Source: an uncultured Rhodobiaceae bacterium
Lineage (GTDB): Bacteria > Pseudomonadota > Alphaproteobacteria > RS24
Reading direction: 5' to 3'
Length of the DNA stretch: 64,000 bases
NCBI GenBank assembly: GCA_937907245.1
Contig: CALCUM010000002.1
Location: forward strand, 310,001-374,000
The notes under the pieces were generated by a model. The model did no database searches. It was not told where the DNA came from and saw only the letters and a list, made by a program, of their open reading frames with translations. Position numbers and translations under genes: made by a program. Each line of letters begins with the position of its first letter. Within the stretch, counting starts at the first letter, position 1. Shown one piece after another: positions 7,631 through 15,499 of this stretch.

Positions 7631-9271
7631 ATGATAGACAGAGTTGATTATATTGTAGTGGGCGCCGGCAGCGCAGGTTGTGTGTTGGCCAATCGGTTGA
7701 GCGAAAATAGCGCCGATAGCGTTTTGCTATTGGAAGCAGGCAAGAAAGATAAGAACCTATTCATCCATATGCCCGCCGGATATTCGCAAATTGTGCCAGA
7801 GCGCAACGACCAAAACTATGGTTTTGAAACCGAAGCCGAGCCGAGCCTCGAAGGGCGCCAAATGTATTGGCCGCGCGGGCGCGGTTGGGGTGGCTCCTCG
7901 TCTATCAATGCGATGGTTTATATTCGCGGTAATGCGGCCGACTATGACCATTGGAACCAATTGGGAAATGCTGGTTGGTCTTATGAAAGCGTGTTGCCTT
8001 ACTTTAAGCGAGCCGAAGATTTTGAAGGCGATGGCGACGAAGAATACCACGGCAAAGGCGGGCCCCTTTCGGTGAAAAAATCGGACCGCGCCAATGATGA
8101 ATTGCTGGATGTTTTTGTGGAGGCTGGCCAGCAGGCTGGCATTCCTTTCACGCCAGATTTCAATGGCAAGCAGCAAGAAGGCGTGTCGCGATTTGAGCAT
8201 ACCATTCGCGGCGCCAAGCGCTGCAGCGCAGCCGTGGGCTATTTGCACCCTGTGTTGAAACGCAAAAACCTGCATACGGAAACCGAAGTGACGGTGGACG
8301 TCGTGGTGTTTGAAGGCAAGCGCGCGGTGGCGGTTGAGTTTTTGAAAAACGGAAAAAGCCACATCGTCTATGCCAATAAAGAAGTTATCTTATCGGCGGG
8401 TGCCATTAACTCGCCGCAAATTCTTTTGCGCAGTGGCGTGGGCCCCGAAAAAGAGATTAAGCCGCATGGCCTAGAAATGGTGCATGAGCTGCCCGGCGTT
8501 GGGCAAAACTTGCAAGACCATTTGGGCGTTGTAAGCCAATTTGAATGCACGCAGCCAGTGACCCTACATCGCTCTGCCGTTTGGTGGCGCACGCAATTGG
8601 CCGGCATTCAGTATTTGCTGATGGGCAAGGGCGATGCCTCTTATCCGCCAACGGCAGCGGGGGCGTTTTTCAAATCGGCACCAACAAAGGCCGTGCCAGA
8701 TATGCAAATTCACTATGTGTCCGTGGCCGTTCCAGATGTGCATGGGCGCGATGACTTGCCGACCCAACATGGTTTCTCGTCCATCGTTTATGGCTGTCGG
8801 CCGGAAAGCCGTGGGTATTTAACCCTCAAGACCGCCAATCCCGAAGATGCGCCGGCCATGTATCCAAACTATCTAACGGCCGAGCAAGACATCGTCGACA
8901 TCCGCAATGGGTTTCGCATCACGCGCGATATTTTCCTGCAAAAAGCCTTCGACCCCTATCGGGGTAACCAGGTCAAACCAAGCCTCGATGTGAACGTCGA
9001 TAATGACGATGAGTTGGACGGCTGGATTCGGGCAACTGGCGAAACGCTATATCATCCGGTCGGCACCTGTAAAATGGGCAATGACCCAATGGCGGTGACC
9101 AATGAACATGGTCAAGTGCATGGTCTCGAAGGGTTGCGCGTCGTCGATGCGTCGCTGATGCCGACTTTGGTTACGGGCAATACCAATGCGCCCACGATTA
9201 TGATGGCAGAAAAAATTTCTGACCACATTCGCGGCAAAGCGTTTTTGCCAGCTCAACAAGTGGCGGGATAA
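7631..9271 (+). CDS. GMC family FAD-dependent alcohol/choline dehydrogenase
   Basis: A 546-residue glucose-methanol-choline oxidoreductase. The FAD motif GAGSAGCVLANRLSE is near residue 12, the GMC signature GRGWGGSSSINAMVYIRG near 85-102, and the catalytic His475 (YHPVGTCKMG) and Asn519 (GNTNAP) near the C-terminus. It oxidises a primary alcohol to an aldehyde with electrons passing via FAD. Alcohol dehydrogenases of the AlkJ type and choline dehydrogenase (BetA) share this layout. There is no betB or betI nearby, so choline is not favoured. It is in an operon with a carbonic anhydrase-like gene and an isomerase. Confidence 0.95.
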   Translation: MIDRVDYIVVGAGSAGCVLANRLSENSADSVLLLEAGKKDKNLFIHMPAGYSQIVPERNDQNYGFETEAEPSLEGRQMYWPRGRGWGGSSSINAMVYIRGNAADYDHWNQLGNAGWSYESVLPYFKRAEDFEGDGDEEYHGKGGPLSVKKSDRANDELLDVFVEAGQQAGIPFTPDFNGKQQEGVSRFEHTIRGAKRCSAAVGYLHPVLKRKNLHTETEVTVDVVVFEGKRAVAVEFLKNGKSHIVYANKEVILSAGAINSPQILLRSGVGPEKEIKPHGLEMVHELPGVGQNLQDHLGVVSQFECTQPVTLHRSAVWWRTQLAGIQYLLMGKGDASYPPTAAGAFFKSAPTKAVPDMQIHYVSVAVPDVHGRDDLPTQHGFSSIVYGCRPESRGYLTLKTANPEDAPAMYPNYLTAEQDIVDIRNGFRITRDIFLQKAFDPYRGNQVKPSLDVNVDNDDELDGWIRATGETLYHPVGTCKMGNDPMAVTNEHGQVHGLEGLRVVDASLMPTLVTGNTNAPTIMMAEKISDHIRGKAFLPAQQVAG

Positions 9272-9272
9272 T

Positions 9273-9884
9273 ATGGTTAAGTTTGAATTTTTTTACGATA
9301 TCTCGAGCCCGTGGACGTATTTAGCGTTCTCGCGCATCGAGGCTTTGGCGGCCCGTTGCGGCGTGGATATTGATTTCAAGCCAATATTGGTTGGCGGCGT
9401 CTTTAATTCGGTCAATGAAACGGTCTATGAAACGCGCTCCAACCCGCATCCCATTAAGGGACGTTACTATTTGAAAGACTTGCAGGATTGGGCGAAATTT
9501 TGTGGCGTCCCCATTGGCCAGCCGAAAGTCTTTCCATTGCCGGCCGCGGGCATTATGCGGGCCGCTTTGGTGGCGCAAGACCAAGGTAAACTGAGCGCGT
9601 TTTCACATGCCGCTTTTCATGCCTATTGGGGCGAATTGAAAGACATCAGCCAGCCCGAAGAGATGATGGCCCTTTGTGAGCTTGTTGGGATGGACGGTGC
9701 CGCGACGCTGGAGGCCATACAAAGCGACGAGGTGAAGGCTCGCTTGCGCGCCAATACACAAGACGTCATAGACCGTGGCGGCTTTGGTTCTCCGACGATG
9801 TATATCAATGGAACGGATATGTATTTTGGCAATGACCGATTGGAATTGGTCGAGGCTGCTTTGAAACAAGCGGCCGGAAACTAG
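9273..9884 (+). CDS. DsbA-family 2-hydroxychromene-2-carboxylate isomerase-like protein
   Basis: A 203-residue thioredoxin-fold protein of the kappa-GST/HCCA isomerase type. The N-terminal DISSPWTYLAF replaces the CxxC of DsbA with a Ser, and GGFGSPTMYINGTDMYFGNDRL near the C-terminus is the cis-Pro region typical of the family. It probably uses glutathione to isomerise an aromatic or unsaturated metabolite; the substrate is unknown. It starts one base after the GMC stop. Confidence 0.88.
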   Translation: MVKFEFFYDISSPWTYLAFSRIEALAARCGVDIDFKPILVGGVFNSVNETVYETRSNPHPIKGRYYLKDLQDWAKFCGVPIGQPKVFPLPAAGIMRAALVAQDQGKLSAFSHAAFHAYWGELKDISQPEEMMALCELVGMDGAATLEAIQSDEVKARLRANTQDVIDRGGFGSPTMYINGTDMYFGNDRLELVEAALKQAAGN

Positions 9885-9892
9885 GAATTATC

Positions 9893-10693
9893 ATGACCGA
9901 TACACCGCCGAGCGAACCTGTAAAGCAGGCCAAGCAGCCGATATTGCGCGCGCCTTTTATTGTCTTGGCCTTGCTTGGCGTCATGTTGGTTTTTCAACTC
10001 CTGATGGCGTTTGGTGGCTATGCCCAACGCAATGAATTATTGGTATCCTTGGGCTTATTTCCAGCGCGCTTATTTGCCGAAGGTCTGGGCGGATTGCCAG
10101 GCACTTGGGTGCAGGGGCTGGTTAATCTGTTTAGCTATTCAATGCTGCATGGTGGCTGGTCGCATTTCATCTTAAATTCGGTTTGGCTGTTGGCCTTTGG
10201 CGCTCCGGTGGCGCGCCGATTGGGGCCGCGAAAATTTATGTTCCTGTATATGATGTGCACTATGTTGGCGGGGCTTGGGCAAATATATGCGGCACCTGTG
10301 CAAAGCTATCTCATCCCGATTATCGGCGCCTCGGGCGGTGTGGCTGGGCTGATGGGCGCGGCATCGCGGTTCGCGTTTTCCGATGCGCGATGGTTAGACC
10401 CAAATTCACAAAACCCAGAACGGCGGCTGCTGCGCTTAACGGAGGTGCCAAAGCGGCGTCCGGTTTTAATGTTTATTGGCGTTTGGTTGGTGATGAACTT
10501 GGCTTTTGGCCTGCTGGGCCCCTATGGGTTGGCGAGCCCAAGTGGTGTGCCGGTAAATATCGCGTGGATTGCGCATTTGGTCGGTTTCTTCACTGGGCTC
10601 GTGCTTATCGGGTTTTTGGAAAAGCCTCCGCTTTCAGCCTCTGGTGGGCCGGGTCACGTTGATTATGGCGACTGGAAAAACCCTAAAAAATAA
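9893..10693 (+). CDS. Rhomboid family intramembrane serine protease
   Basis: A 266-residue polytopic inner-membrane protein with about six membrane segments. The catalytic Ser147 sits in IGASGG and the catalytic His228 in AHLVGFFTG; HFILN (His91, Asn95) supplies the oxyanion-side residues. It cleaves transmembrane segments of substrates that cannot be predicted from sequence. It closes the carbonic anhydrase-GMC-isomerase operon. Confidence 0.93.
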   Translation: MTDTPPSEPVKQAKQPILRAPFIVLALLGVMLVFQLLMAFGGYAQRNELLVSLGLFPARLFAEGLGGLPGTWVQGLVNLFSYSMLHGGWSHFILNSVWLLAFGAPVARRLGPRKFMFLYMMCTMLAGLGQIYAAPVQSYLIPIIGASGGVAGLMGAASRFAFSDARWLDPNSQNPERRLLRLTEVPKRRPVLMFIGVWLVMNLAFGLLGPYGLASPSGVPVNIAWIAHLVGFFTGLVLIGFLEKPPLSASGGPGHVDYGDWKNPKK

Positions 10694-10788
10694 AGCTGTG
10701 CCTTGTTTGGCTTGGCGTGGCCTGATGCGGCACGTGGCTTGCATTCTGTGTCACCTTGTCGCATGCTAAGGAGATAGGGGGCTAGACT

Positions 10789-11220
10789 ATGAGCATTCAA
10801 GCAATTTTGAACAATAAAGGCGCCGATGTTATTGCTATCGACAGCGATCAAAGTGTCGAGCAAGCCTTACAGATGATGAATAAAAAAGCCATTGGTGCTT
10901 TGGTTGTCGCGGGCGATGGGCAAACTTGCCATGGTATTTTTACCGAGCGCGATGTGATGCGCGCACTGGCGCAACATGGTGCCGCCGCGCTGGAAGAATC
11001 TGTTTGTGAACATATGACCGAGCGCCCGCAAAGCATAGCGCTCAGCTCTGGCATTGATGAAGCCATGAGCATTATGACGCAACGGCGGTTTCGCCATTTG
11101 CCAGTTATGAACGGCGATAGCCTATGCGGCATCGTTTCTATCGGGGATTTGGTAAATTATCGTATTCAACAAACGGAAAGAGAAGCCGAGGCTTTGAAAG
11201 AATATATCGCCACCGGATAA
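10789..11220 (+). CDS. Tandem CBS-domain protein
   Basis: A 143-residue protein made almost entirely of a CBS-domain pair (about residues 1-60 and 70-130); GIFTERDVMRAL and GIVSIGDLVNYRI are typical. Such stand-alone CBS pairs bind adenine nucleotides and act as energy sensors. GGAG and GGGGG stretches upstream give a strong ribosome-binding site. It ends three bases from the convergent hisI. Confidence 0.9.
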   Translation: MSIQAILNNKGADVIAIDSDQSVEQALQMMNKKAIGALVVAGDGQTCHGIFTERDVMRALAQHGAAALEESVCEHMTERPQSIALSSGIDEAMSIMTQRRFRHLPVMNGDSLCGIVSIGDLVNYRIQQTEREAEALKEYIATG

Positions 11221-11223
11221 TCT

Positions 11224-11700
11224 TTATAGTTTGGTTGGATTGGGCGCATCGCCATAAACATCAAGCGGGTCGAAGACTTTTTCGTCTTCTTCGTAAGCCA
11301 AAGCAACTGGTGTGTCTGGCAGCTCGCCCGTTGGTAACGAGCGATAAAAGCACGAGCGATAGCCAACATGGCAAGACGCGCCATTACCGCCTACATTAAC
11401 GCGAAGCCAAATACAATCTTGGTCATCATCGACACGCATTTCTGCAATGGTTTGCACCAGACCGCTGGTCGCCCCTTTGTGCCAGATGGCTTCTCGCGAG
11501 CGCGAGAAATAATGCGCTTCGCCAGTTTCAATCGTCAACTTCAGAGCCGTTTCATTCATGAAACCATGCATCAGCAATTCGCCGCTGGTAAAGTCAGTGG
11601 TAACGACAGGAATTAGGCCTTTGGCGTCAAACTTTGGCGCCAAGACGTGGCCTTCTTCCACCTGTTCGATGGTTTCGCGTGGTGCAAACGGTCCAGTCAT
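11224..11700 (-). CDS. hisI: Phosphoribosyl-AMP cyclohydrolase HisI
   Basis: A 158-residue enzyme of histidine biosynthesis that opens the adenine ring of [23 protein letters not shown] and [15 protein letters not shown] are family hallmarks, and [11 protein letters not shown] contributes zinc cysteines. It is about 30 residues longer than minimal HisI proteins, with the extra length at the C-terminus. It stands apart from other his genes. GGGAAG precedes the ATG. Confidence 0.94.
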   Translation of the reverse strand: MTGPFAPRETIEQVEEGHVLAPKFDAKGLIPVVTTDFTSGELLMHGFMNETALKLTIETGEAHYFSRSREAIWHKGATSGLVQTIAEMRVDDDQDCIWLRVNVGGNGASCHVGYRSCFYRSLPTGELPDTPVALAYEEDEKVFDPLDVYGDAPNPTKL

Positions 11701-11735
11701 GTTTCTTCCCTCAACTATTTGAGGTCTTATAGACC

Positions 11736-12362
11736 CTAGCGGCTAATCATGGCAAGGAAGCGTGCTTCCATGCGCGGATCTTCTGCAAAAACGCCGGTAA
11801 ACTGGGTGGTGATGGTTGCAACATCTGGCTTCTTAATGCCACGGGTTGTCATGCACTGGTGCTTGGCGTCCACCAAAATGGCAATGCCAGCTGGTTCCAG
11901 CACACGCTGAATGCAATCGACAACTTGCGCCGTCATGGTTTCTTGAGTTTGCAGGCGCTTGGCGAAAATTTCGATAACACGGGCAAGCTTGGAAATGCCG
12001 ACGACTTTATTAACCGGCATGTAAGCGATATGGACTTTGCCCAAAATGGCTACCATGTGATGCTCGCAGTGGCTTTCCAACGAAATGTCGCGCAGCATGA
12101 CCATATCGTCATAGCCTTCGACATCTTCGAAAGTGCGTCCCAAAACATCGTCTGGGTTTTCGTCATAGCCTGCGAAAAATTCTGTGTAGGCGTTTACGAC
12201 GCGTTTTGGCGTGTCGATCAGACCCTCACGTTCGGGGTTATCTCCAGCCCACGCAATCAGTGTGCGCACGGCGGCTTCGGCTTGGTCGCGTGAAGGTTTT
12301 TCCACTTTTACGTCCCGTTCTCCAGTTGCTGGCGTTTTGTTGCCGTCTACTCTAGCGTCCAT
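11736..12362 (-). CDS. folE: GTP cyclohydrolase I FolE
   Basis: A 208-residue homodecameric zinc enzyme converting GTP to dihydroneopterin triphosphate for folate synthesis. The zinc/active-site motif [20 protein letters not shown] is present, with the second Cys in [20 protein letters not shown] precedes the ATG, and a GC-rich hairpin lies just upstream in the leader. It may be co-transcribed with hisI, 35 bases downstream. Confidence 0.96.
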   Translation of the reverse strand: MDARVDGNKTPATGERDVKVEKPSRDQAEAAVRTLIAWAGDNPEREGLIDTPKRVVNAYTEFFAGYDENPDDVLGRTFEDVEGYDDMVMLRDISLESHCEHHMVAILGKVHIAYMPVNKVVGISKLARVIEIFAKRLQTQETMTAQVVDCIQRVLEPAGIAILVDAKHQCMTTRGIKKPDVATITTQFTGVFAEDPRMEARFLAMISR

Positions 12363-12378
12363 TTTGTTACCTCACTGA

Positions 12379-12396
12379 GCGGGAAATACGTCCCGC
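12379..12396 (-). promoter_or_regulatory. folE: Hairpin in the folE leader
   Basis: GCGGGA and TCCCGC form a perfect six-base-pair inverted repeat around a six-base loop, directly upstream of the folE ribosome-binding site. It could modulate translation of folE or be incidental. Confidence 0.4.
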
Positions 12397-12506
12397 AATA
12401 CGTCAGGCATACAGACTGCCCAAATTACTTTTACGCTCTCAAATCAAACTTATGCATGGTTATGCCATGTCGAGCTGGTAGCGTATCCCTTTAATTTTGC
12501 ACATTG

Positions 12507-12537
12507 TTTTGCAAGAAAGCAAAGTCTCTTTGCAAAA
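12507..12537. promoter_or_regulatory. Nested inverted repeat in folE-cysS gap
   Basis: TTTTGCAA (12507-12514) and TTGCAAAA (12530-12537) are perfect inverted repeats. Inside them GCAAAG-TCT-CTTTGC (12519-12533) forms a second perfect hairpin. It lies mid-gap between divergent genes, so it is more likely a protein-binding site than a terminator. No U-tract follows on either strand. Confidence 0.4.
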
Positions 12538-12743
12538 TTAGCGCAAACGTTGCTGTTAAATAACGAATATTGCCCCAACGAACAAGGCAAACCTGAGCCA
12601 GAAACGAGTAGTTTGTGCGATTTATCGCGCCCCCTCGCGTCTCCTTGAAACGTTATTTAGGCTTCATTCGGCTCATTTCCACTATTCTGCGGTTTATTTA
12701 ATTGGCCTTGCGGCTCAACCTGCGGATGAATTATGGTGCGCGC

Positions 12744-14138
12744 ATGGAAACCAAACTCTATCTGCACAATACCTTGGCTCGCGAAAAGCAAGTCTTCACC
12801 CCGCAAGACCCAGCGCGCGTGACGCTTTATGTCTGCGGGCCAACGGTCTATGGGCCTTGCCATATTGGAAATTTTCGACCCGCCGTGGTGTTTGATGTTT
12901 TGGTGCGGGTTTTGCGTACGCTTTACCCGCAGGTTGTCTACGCCCGAAATGTTACCGACGTCGACGATAAAATTAACAAAAAAGCCAACGACGAAGGCGT
13001 CGATATTTCGCGCATTACCGAGCGTTATCACGCCAAATATATGGCGGACATGCAAGTGCTGGGCGTATTGCCGCCAGACATTGAGCCTTTTGCGACCCAA
13101 CATATTGTTGAAATGCAGGCGATGATTGAACAGCTGATAACCAAAGGCCACGCCTATGAGGCAGACGGGCATGTGCTGTTTGATGTCACGCAAGACAGCG
13201 CCTATGGCGGCCTTTCGGGGCGCTCTCGCGAGGACATGTTGGCCGGCGCGCGTGTAGAAGTGGCGCCTTACAAAAAAAATGCCGGGGATTTCGTTCTTTG
13301 GAAACCCTCAACGCCAGAGCAACCCGGATGGGACAGCATTTGGGGGCAGGATCGGGGGCAGGGTCGGGGACGAGGTCGCCCAGGTTGGCACATTGAGTGC
13401 TCCGCGATGATTGAAAAGCACTTAGGCCACACGATTGATATTCATGGCGGCGGCGCGGATTTGCAATTTCCCCACCATGAAAACGAAGCGGCGCAGAGCC
13501 GCTGTTCGCATGGCGCGCCTTTGGCCAATTATTGGCTGCATAATGGCATGCTGAATATTTCCGGCGAAAAAATGTCGAAATCTATCGGCAATATTAAGGT
13601 GATGGACGAATTGTTAGAAGCGGCGCCGGGTGAGGCTATTCGCCTAGGCCTATTGCAAGGGCATTATCGCCAACGGCTCGATTTTAGCGATGATCTGCTC
13701 GCGCAATCTGTGAAGAACCTCGATCGCCTGTATGGGGTTTTGCGCGACACGAGCGATATGGAAGTCGTCCGTGCGCCTGTTCCAGAGGGCTTTCTTACCG
13801 CCCTGTGCGATGATTTAAACACGCCTAAAGCTTTGGCCGAATTATTTGCCTTGAGCAAAAACATTTCCTCGCCCGAGAAAAAAGGAGCCTTTCTGGCTGC
13901 CGCAAATCTCATGGGGCTATTGCAACAAACGCCAGAAGCTTGGTTCGCCGCCCAAACCGCAAATAGCGCCGATAGCGATGTAGATGCGGCTGCGGTCGAG
14001 GCCTTGATTGAGCGGCGCGCCAAAGCGCGCGCTGAAAAAGATTTCGCCGCCGCCGATGCCGCGCGCGACGAGCTGGCCGCGATGGGCGTGGTGATTGAAG
14101 ATACTGCCGAGGGCACAATCTGGAAGCTCGCAAAATGA
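12744..14138 (+). CDS. cysS: Cysteinyl-tRNA synthetase CysS
   Basis: A class I aminoacyl-tRNA synthetase of about 464 residues that charges tRNA-Cys. HIGH-type motif CHIGNFRP, KMSKS motif EKMSKSIGN and zinc ligands (CGPTVYGP, HIECS, HHENE) are present. The conserved loop before GRPGWHIECS carries eight extra residues from a 12-base tandem repeat (13342-13377). Starts at 12702 (TTG) and 12726 (ATG) are also in frame; 12744 fits the usual METKLYLHNT N-terminus, though no clear Shine-Dalgarno supports any of them. Confidence 0.95.
   Translation: METKLYLHNTLAREKQVFTPQDPARVTLYVCGPTVYGPCHIGNFRPAVVFDVLVRVLRTLYPQVVYARNVTDVDDKINKKANDEGVDISRITERYHAKYMADMQVLGVLPPDIEPFATQHIVEMQAMIEQLITKGHAYEADGHVLFDVTQDSAYGGLSGRSREDMLAGARVEVAPYKKNAGDFVLWKPSTPEQPGWDSIWGQDRGQGRGRGRPGWHIECSAMIEKHLGHTIDIHGGGADLQFPHHENEAAQSRCSHGAPLANYWLHNGMLNISGEKMSKSIGNIKVMDELLEAAPGEAIRLGLLQGHYRQRLDFSDDLLAQSVKNLDRLYGVLRDTSDMEVVRAPVPEGFLTALCDDLNTPKALAELFALSKNISSPEKKGAFLAAANLMGLLQQTPEAWFAAQTANSADSDVDAAAVEALIERRAKARAEKDFAAADAARDELAAMGVVIEDTAEGTIWKLAK
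13342..13377 (+). repeat. cysS: Three in-frame 12-base tandem units inside cysS
   Basis: The units GGGGGCAGGATC, GGGGGCAGGGTC and GGGGACGAGGTC follow one another without gaps. In the cysS frame they encode GQDR-GQGR-GRGR. CysS proteins I know have a short WGRGRPGW in this loop, so two units look like an expansion. Confidence 0.8.
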
Positions 14139-14162
14139 TGCGCCAGCGCCTATCTTAAGCCT

Positions 14163-14603
14163 ATGATGAACGATCTTTATAATCAGCGCATTTTGAAACT
14201 GGCGGCAGATATTCCCCATATCGGCAATTTGTCGGAACGAGAGTTGCCACGCATCGCCAAGGCAGGCGCCGTATCGCGCCTTTGCGGCTCGAAAGTGCAT
14301 GTCGAATTGGCCATGGGCGAAGACGGCACAGTGGCGGCTTTCGCGCATCAGCTCGCCGCTTGCGCTTTGGGCCAAGCGGCCAGCTCGGTGATGGCGCGAG
14401 AGATTATCGGCAGCACGCCAGACGAATTGCGCGACGTCGGCGCCCGCATGCGCGCCATGCTAAAACAAGACGGCACGCCGCCGACGGGTCGGTGGGCCGA
14501 TTTAGAAGTTTTGGAACCGGTGCGCGAGTTTAAAAACCGCCATGCCTCCACCTTGTTGACCTTTGATGCGGTGGAAGATTGCTTGTCCCAATTGGGTGTT
14601 TAA
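14163..14603 (+). CDS. NifU/IscU-like iron-sulfur scaffold family protein
   Basis: A 146-residue protein of the NifU_N/SufU/IscU fold. Recognisable parts are SRLCGSKVHVELAM and HQLAACALGQAASSVMA, where two cysteines (CGS and ACA) correspond to cluster ligands; a third typical Cys is probably CLSQLG near the C-terminus. It could carry or assemble Fe-S clusters, but it is divergent from IscU. It starts 24 bases after cysS. Start ambiguity: ATG ATG, with no strong ribosome-binding site. Confidence 0.82.
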   Translation: MMNDLYNQRILKLAADIPHIGNLSERELPRIAKAGAVSRLCGSKVHVELAMGEDGTVAAFAHQLAACALGQAASSVMAREIIGSTPDELRDVGARMRAMLKQDGTPPTGRWADLEVLEPVREFKNRHASTLLTFDAVEDCLSQLGV

Positions 14604-14908
14604 AGCCCGAGCAGCGTGATTTTAATATCTCTGGCCTTGCCCACTTCGATGTTTTCTGCGAGGCGCACAGATTTTTTCACCGGCAAAAGATAGCTCTGGC
14701 GCTCTTTGCTGGGAAACATAGATGTCTGCCATTGGCTGTCGCCAATTTGCGCGTTTACTTTCAAAGATTTAAAACCGCGTTGCACATGAGTGGTGAAATA
14801 TCGGGCGTGATCGCTCACTTCCTTGGGCAGCGTAACGAAGAACCAGTCGGTTTTCTTGCCCGACCAAATCCATACCTCGCCGCTGAATGTATATTCAAGC
14901 GTGTCCAT
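14600..14908 (-). CDS. DUF1905 domain protein
   Basis: About 102 residues that form a DUF1905 domain (YTFSGEVWIWSG, FVTLPKEVSDHAR, FKSLKVNAQIGDSQWQTSMFP). The fold is a small beta-barrel of unknown function, sometimes fused to YdeI-like domains. The frame stays open to 15034, but that part is antisense-like and overlaps a better small membrane protein, so the ATG at 14908 is chosen. It overlaps the upstream gene by 14 bases, and translational coupling would explain its weak ribosome-binding site. Confidence 0.8.
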   Translation of the reverse strand: MDTLEYTFSGEVWIWSGKKTDWFFVTLPKEVSDHARYFTTHVQRGFKSLKVNAQIGDSQWQTSMFPSKERQSYLLPVKKSVRLAENIEVGKARDIKITLLGL

Positions 14909-15107
14909 TTGTAAAAAATAGCTTAGCCATAAGCAGCCCGTAAGTAAGCCCAAAAATGACGGCATAAAGCGTCCAATCGAACGCCAGAAGCGGCGGCCAA
15001 AGCTTGGCCAAAAGCAGCGCGAAAGCAAAGACACAAATTTTGAGACAAGCTATATCCAAAATGCCTAAACGCGCCATGCGGGTGTTTAACCTATTTATAA
15101 AGGTCAT
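14895..15107 (-). CDS. Small two-helix membrane protein
   Basis: 70 residues with two hydrophobic segments (about 18-35 and 43-65) separated by a WPP turn. AAGG is eight bases before the ATG, and the sequence has the charge pattern of a real membrane protein (basic N-terminus RLNTRMARLG). Similar small proteins with a DI..LK N-terminus exist in many bacteria without known function. It overlaps the DUF1905 gene by 14 bases. Confidence 0.65.
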   Translation of the reverse strand: MTFINRLNTRMARLGILDIACLKICVFAFALLLAKLWPPLLAFDWTLYAVIFGLTYGLLMAKLFFTNGHA

Positions 15108-15160
15108 CTGATAGCCTTTCTTTGTTTCGAAGCACCAAGCCGATGAGGTAAGATGTAAAG

Positions 15161-15475
15161 ATGATACGCTTTACCCTCCGTTTTGTGGCGCTTTTGCCTG
15201 TGCATATATATCGCCTGTTTATCTCGCCACTGCTGGGCCCAAGGTGCCGATTTCAGCCCACGTGTTCACAATATGCGTTGGATGCAGTGCGGGCGCATGG
15301 GGTATGGACGGGCGGTTGGCTGTCGGCCAAACGTTTGGGCAAATGTCATCCGTTTCACAAAATGCATCCGGGCCATGGTTTTGACCCCGTACCACTTGAG
15401 GTTTGCGCGCCACCTTGGTATGCACCATGGAGAGTTTCCTCGGCGCCAAATGCCGAAAATGACGCCGACGCCTAG
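15161..15475 (+). CDS. yidD: Membrane protein insertion efficiency factor YidD
   Basis: A 104-residue membrane-associated protein that assists YidC-dependent insertion. The hallmark block [20 protein letters not shown] is followed by [12 protein letters not shown], with a conserved late CHPFHK and GFDPVP. In many bacteria it lies beside rnpA and yidC; here it precedes thrS by 24 bases, an arrangement also seen in Alphaproteobacteria. Confidence 0.95.
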   Translation: MIRFTLRFVALLPVHIYRLFISPLLGPRCRFQPTCSQYALDAVRAHGVWTGGWLSAKRLGKCHPFHKMHPGHGFDPVPLEVCAPPWYAPWRVSSAPNAENDADA

Positions 15476-15499
15476 GCGATAAAACGAGAAGTTGGAATT

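Larger units (their letters stand above)
12363..12743. other. 381-base gene-free region between divergent folE and cysS
   Basis: The longest gene-free stretch of the window. It should hold the promoters of both folE (minus) and cysS (plus). I see no open frame of convincing quality. Two inverted repeats are visible (12379-12396 and 12507-12537, listed separately), plus AT-rich sequence at about 12410-12560. No known riboswitch was recognised. Confidence 0.7.

Noticed and set aside
7757-8362. Long antisense frame over the GMC gene
   Set aside because: It is a codon-bias shadow of a strongly supported gene and has no start signal.
14909-15034. N-terminal extension of the DUF1905 frame
   Set aside because: The extension lies over the better supported two-helix membrane protein in another frame and shows no DUF1905 sequence.
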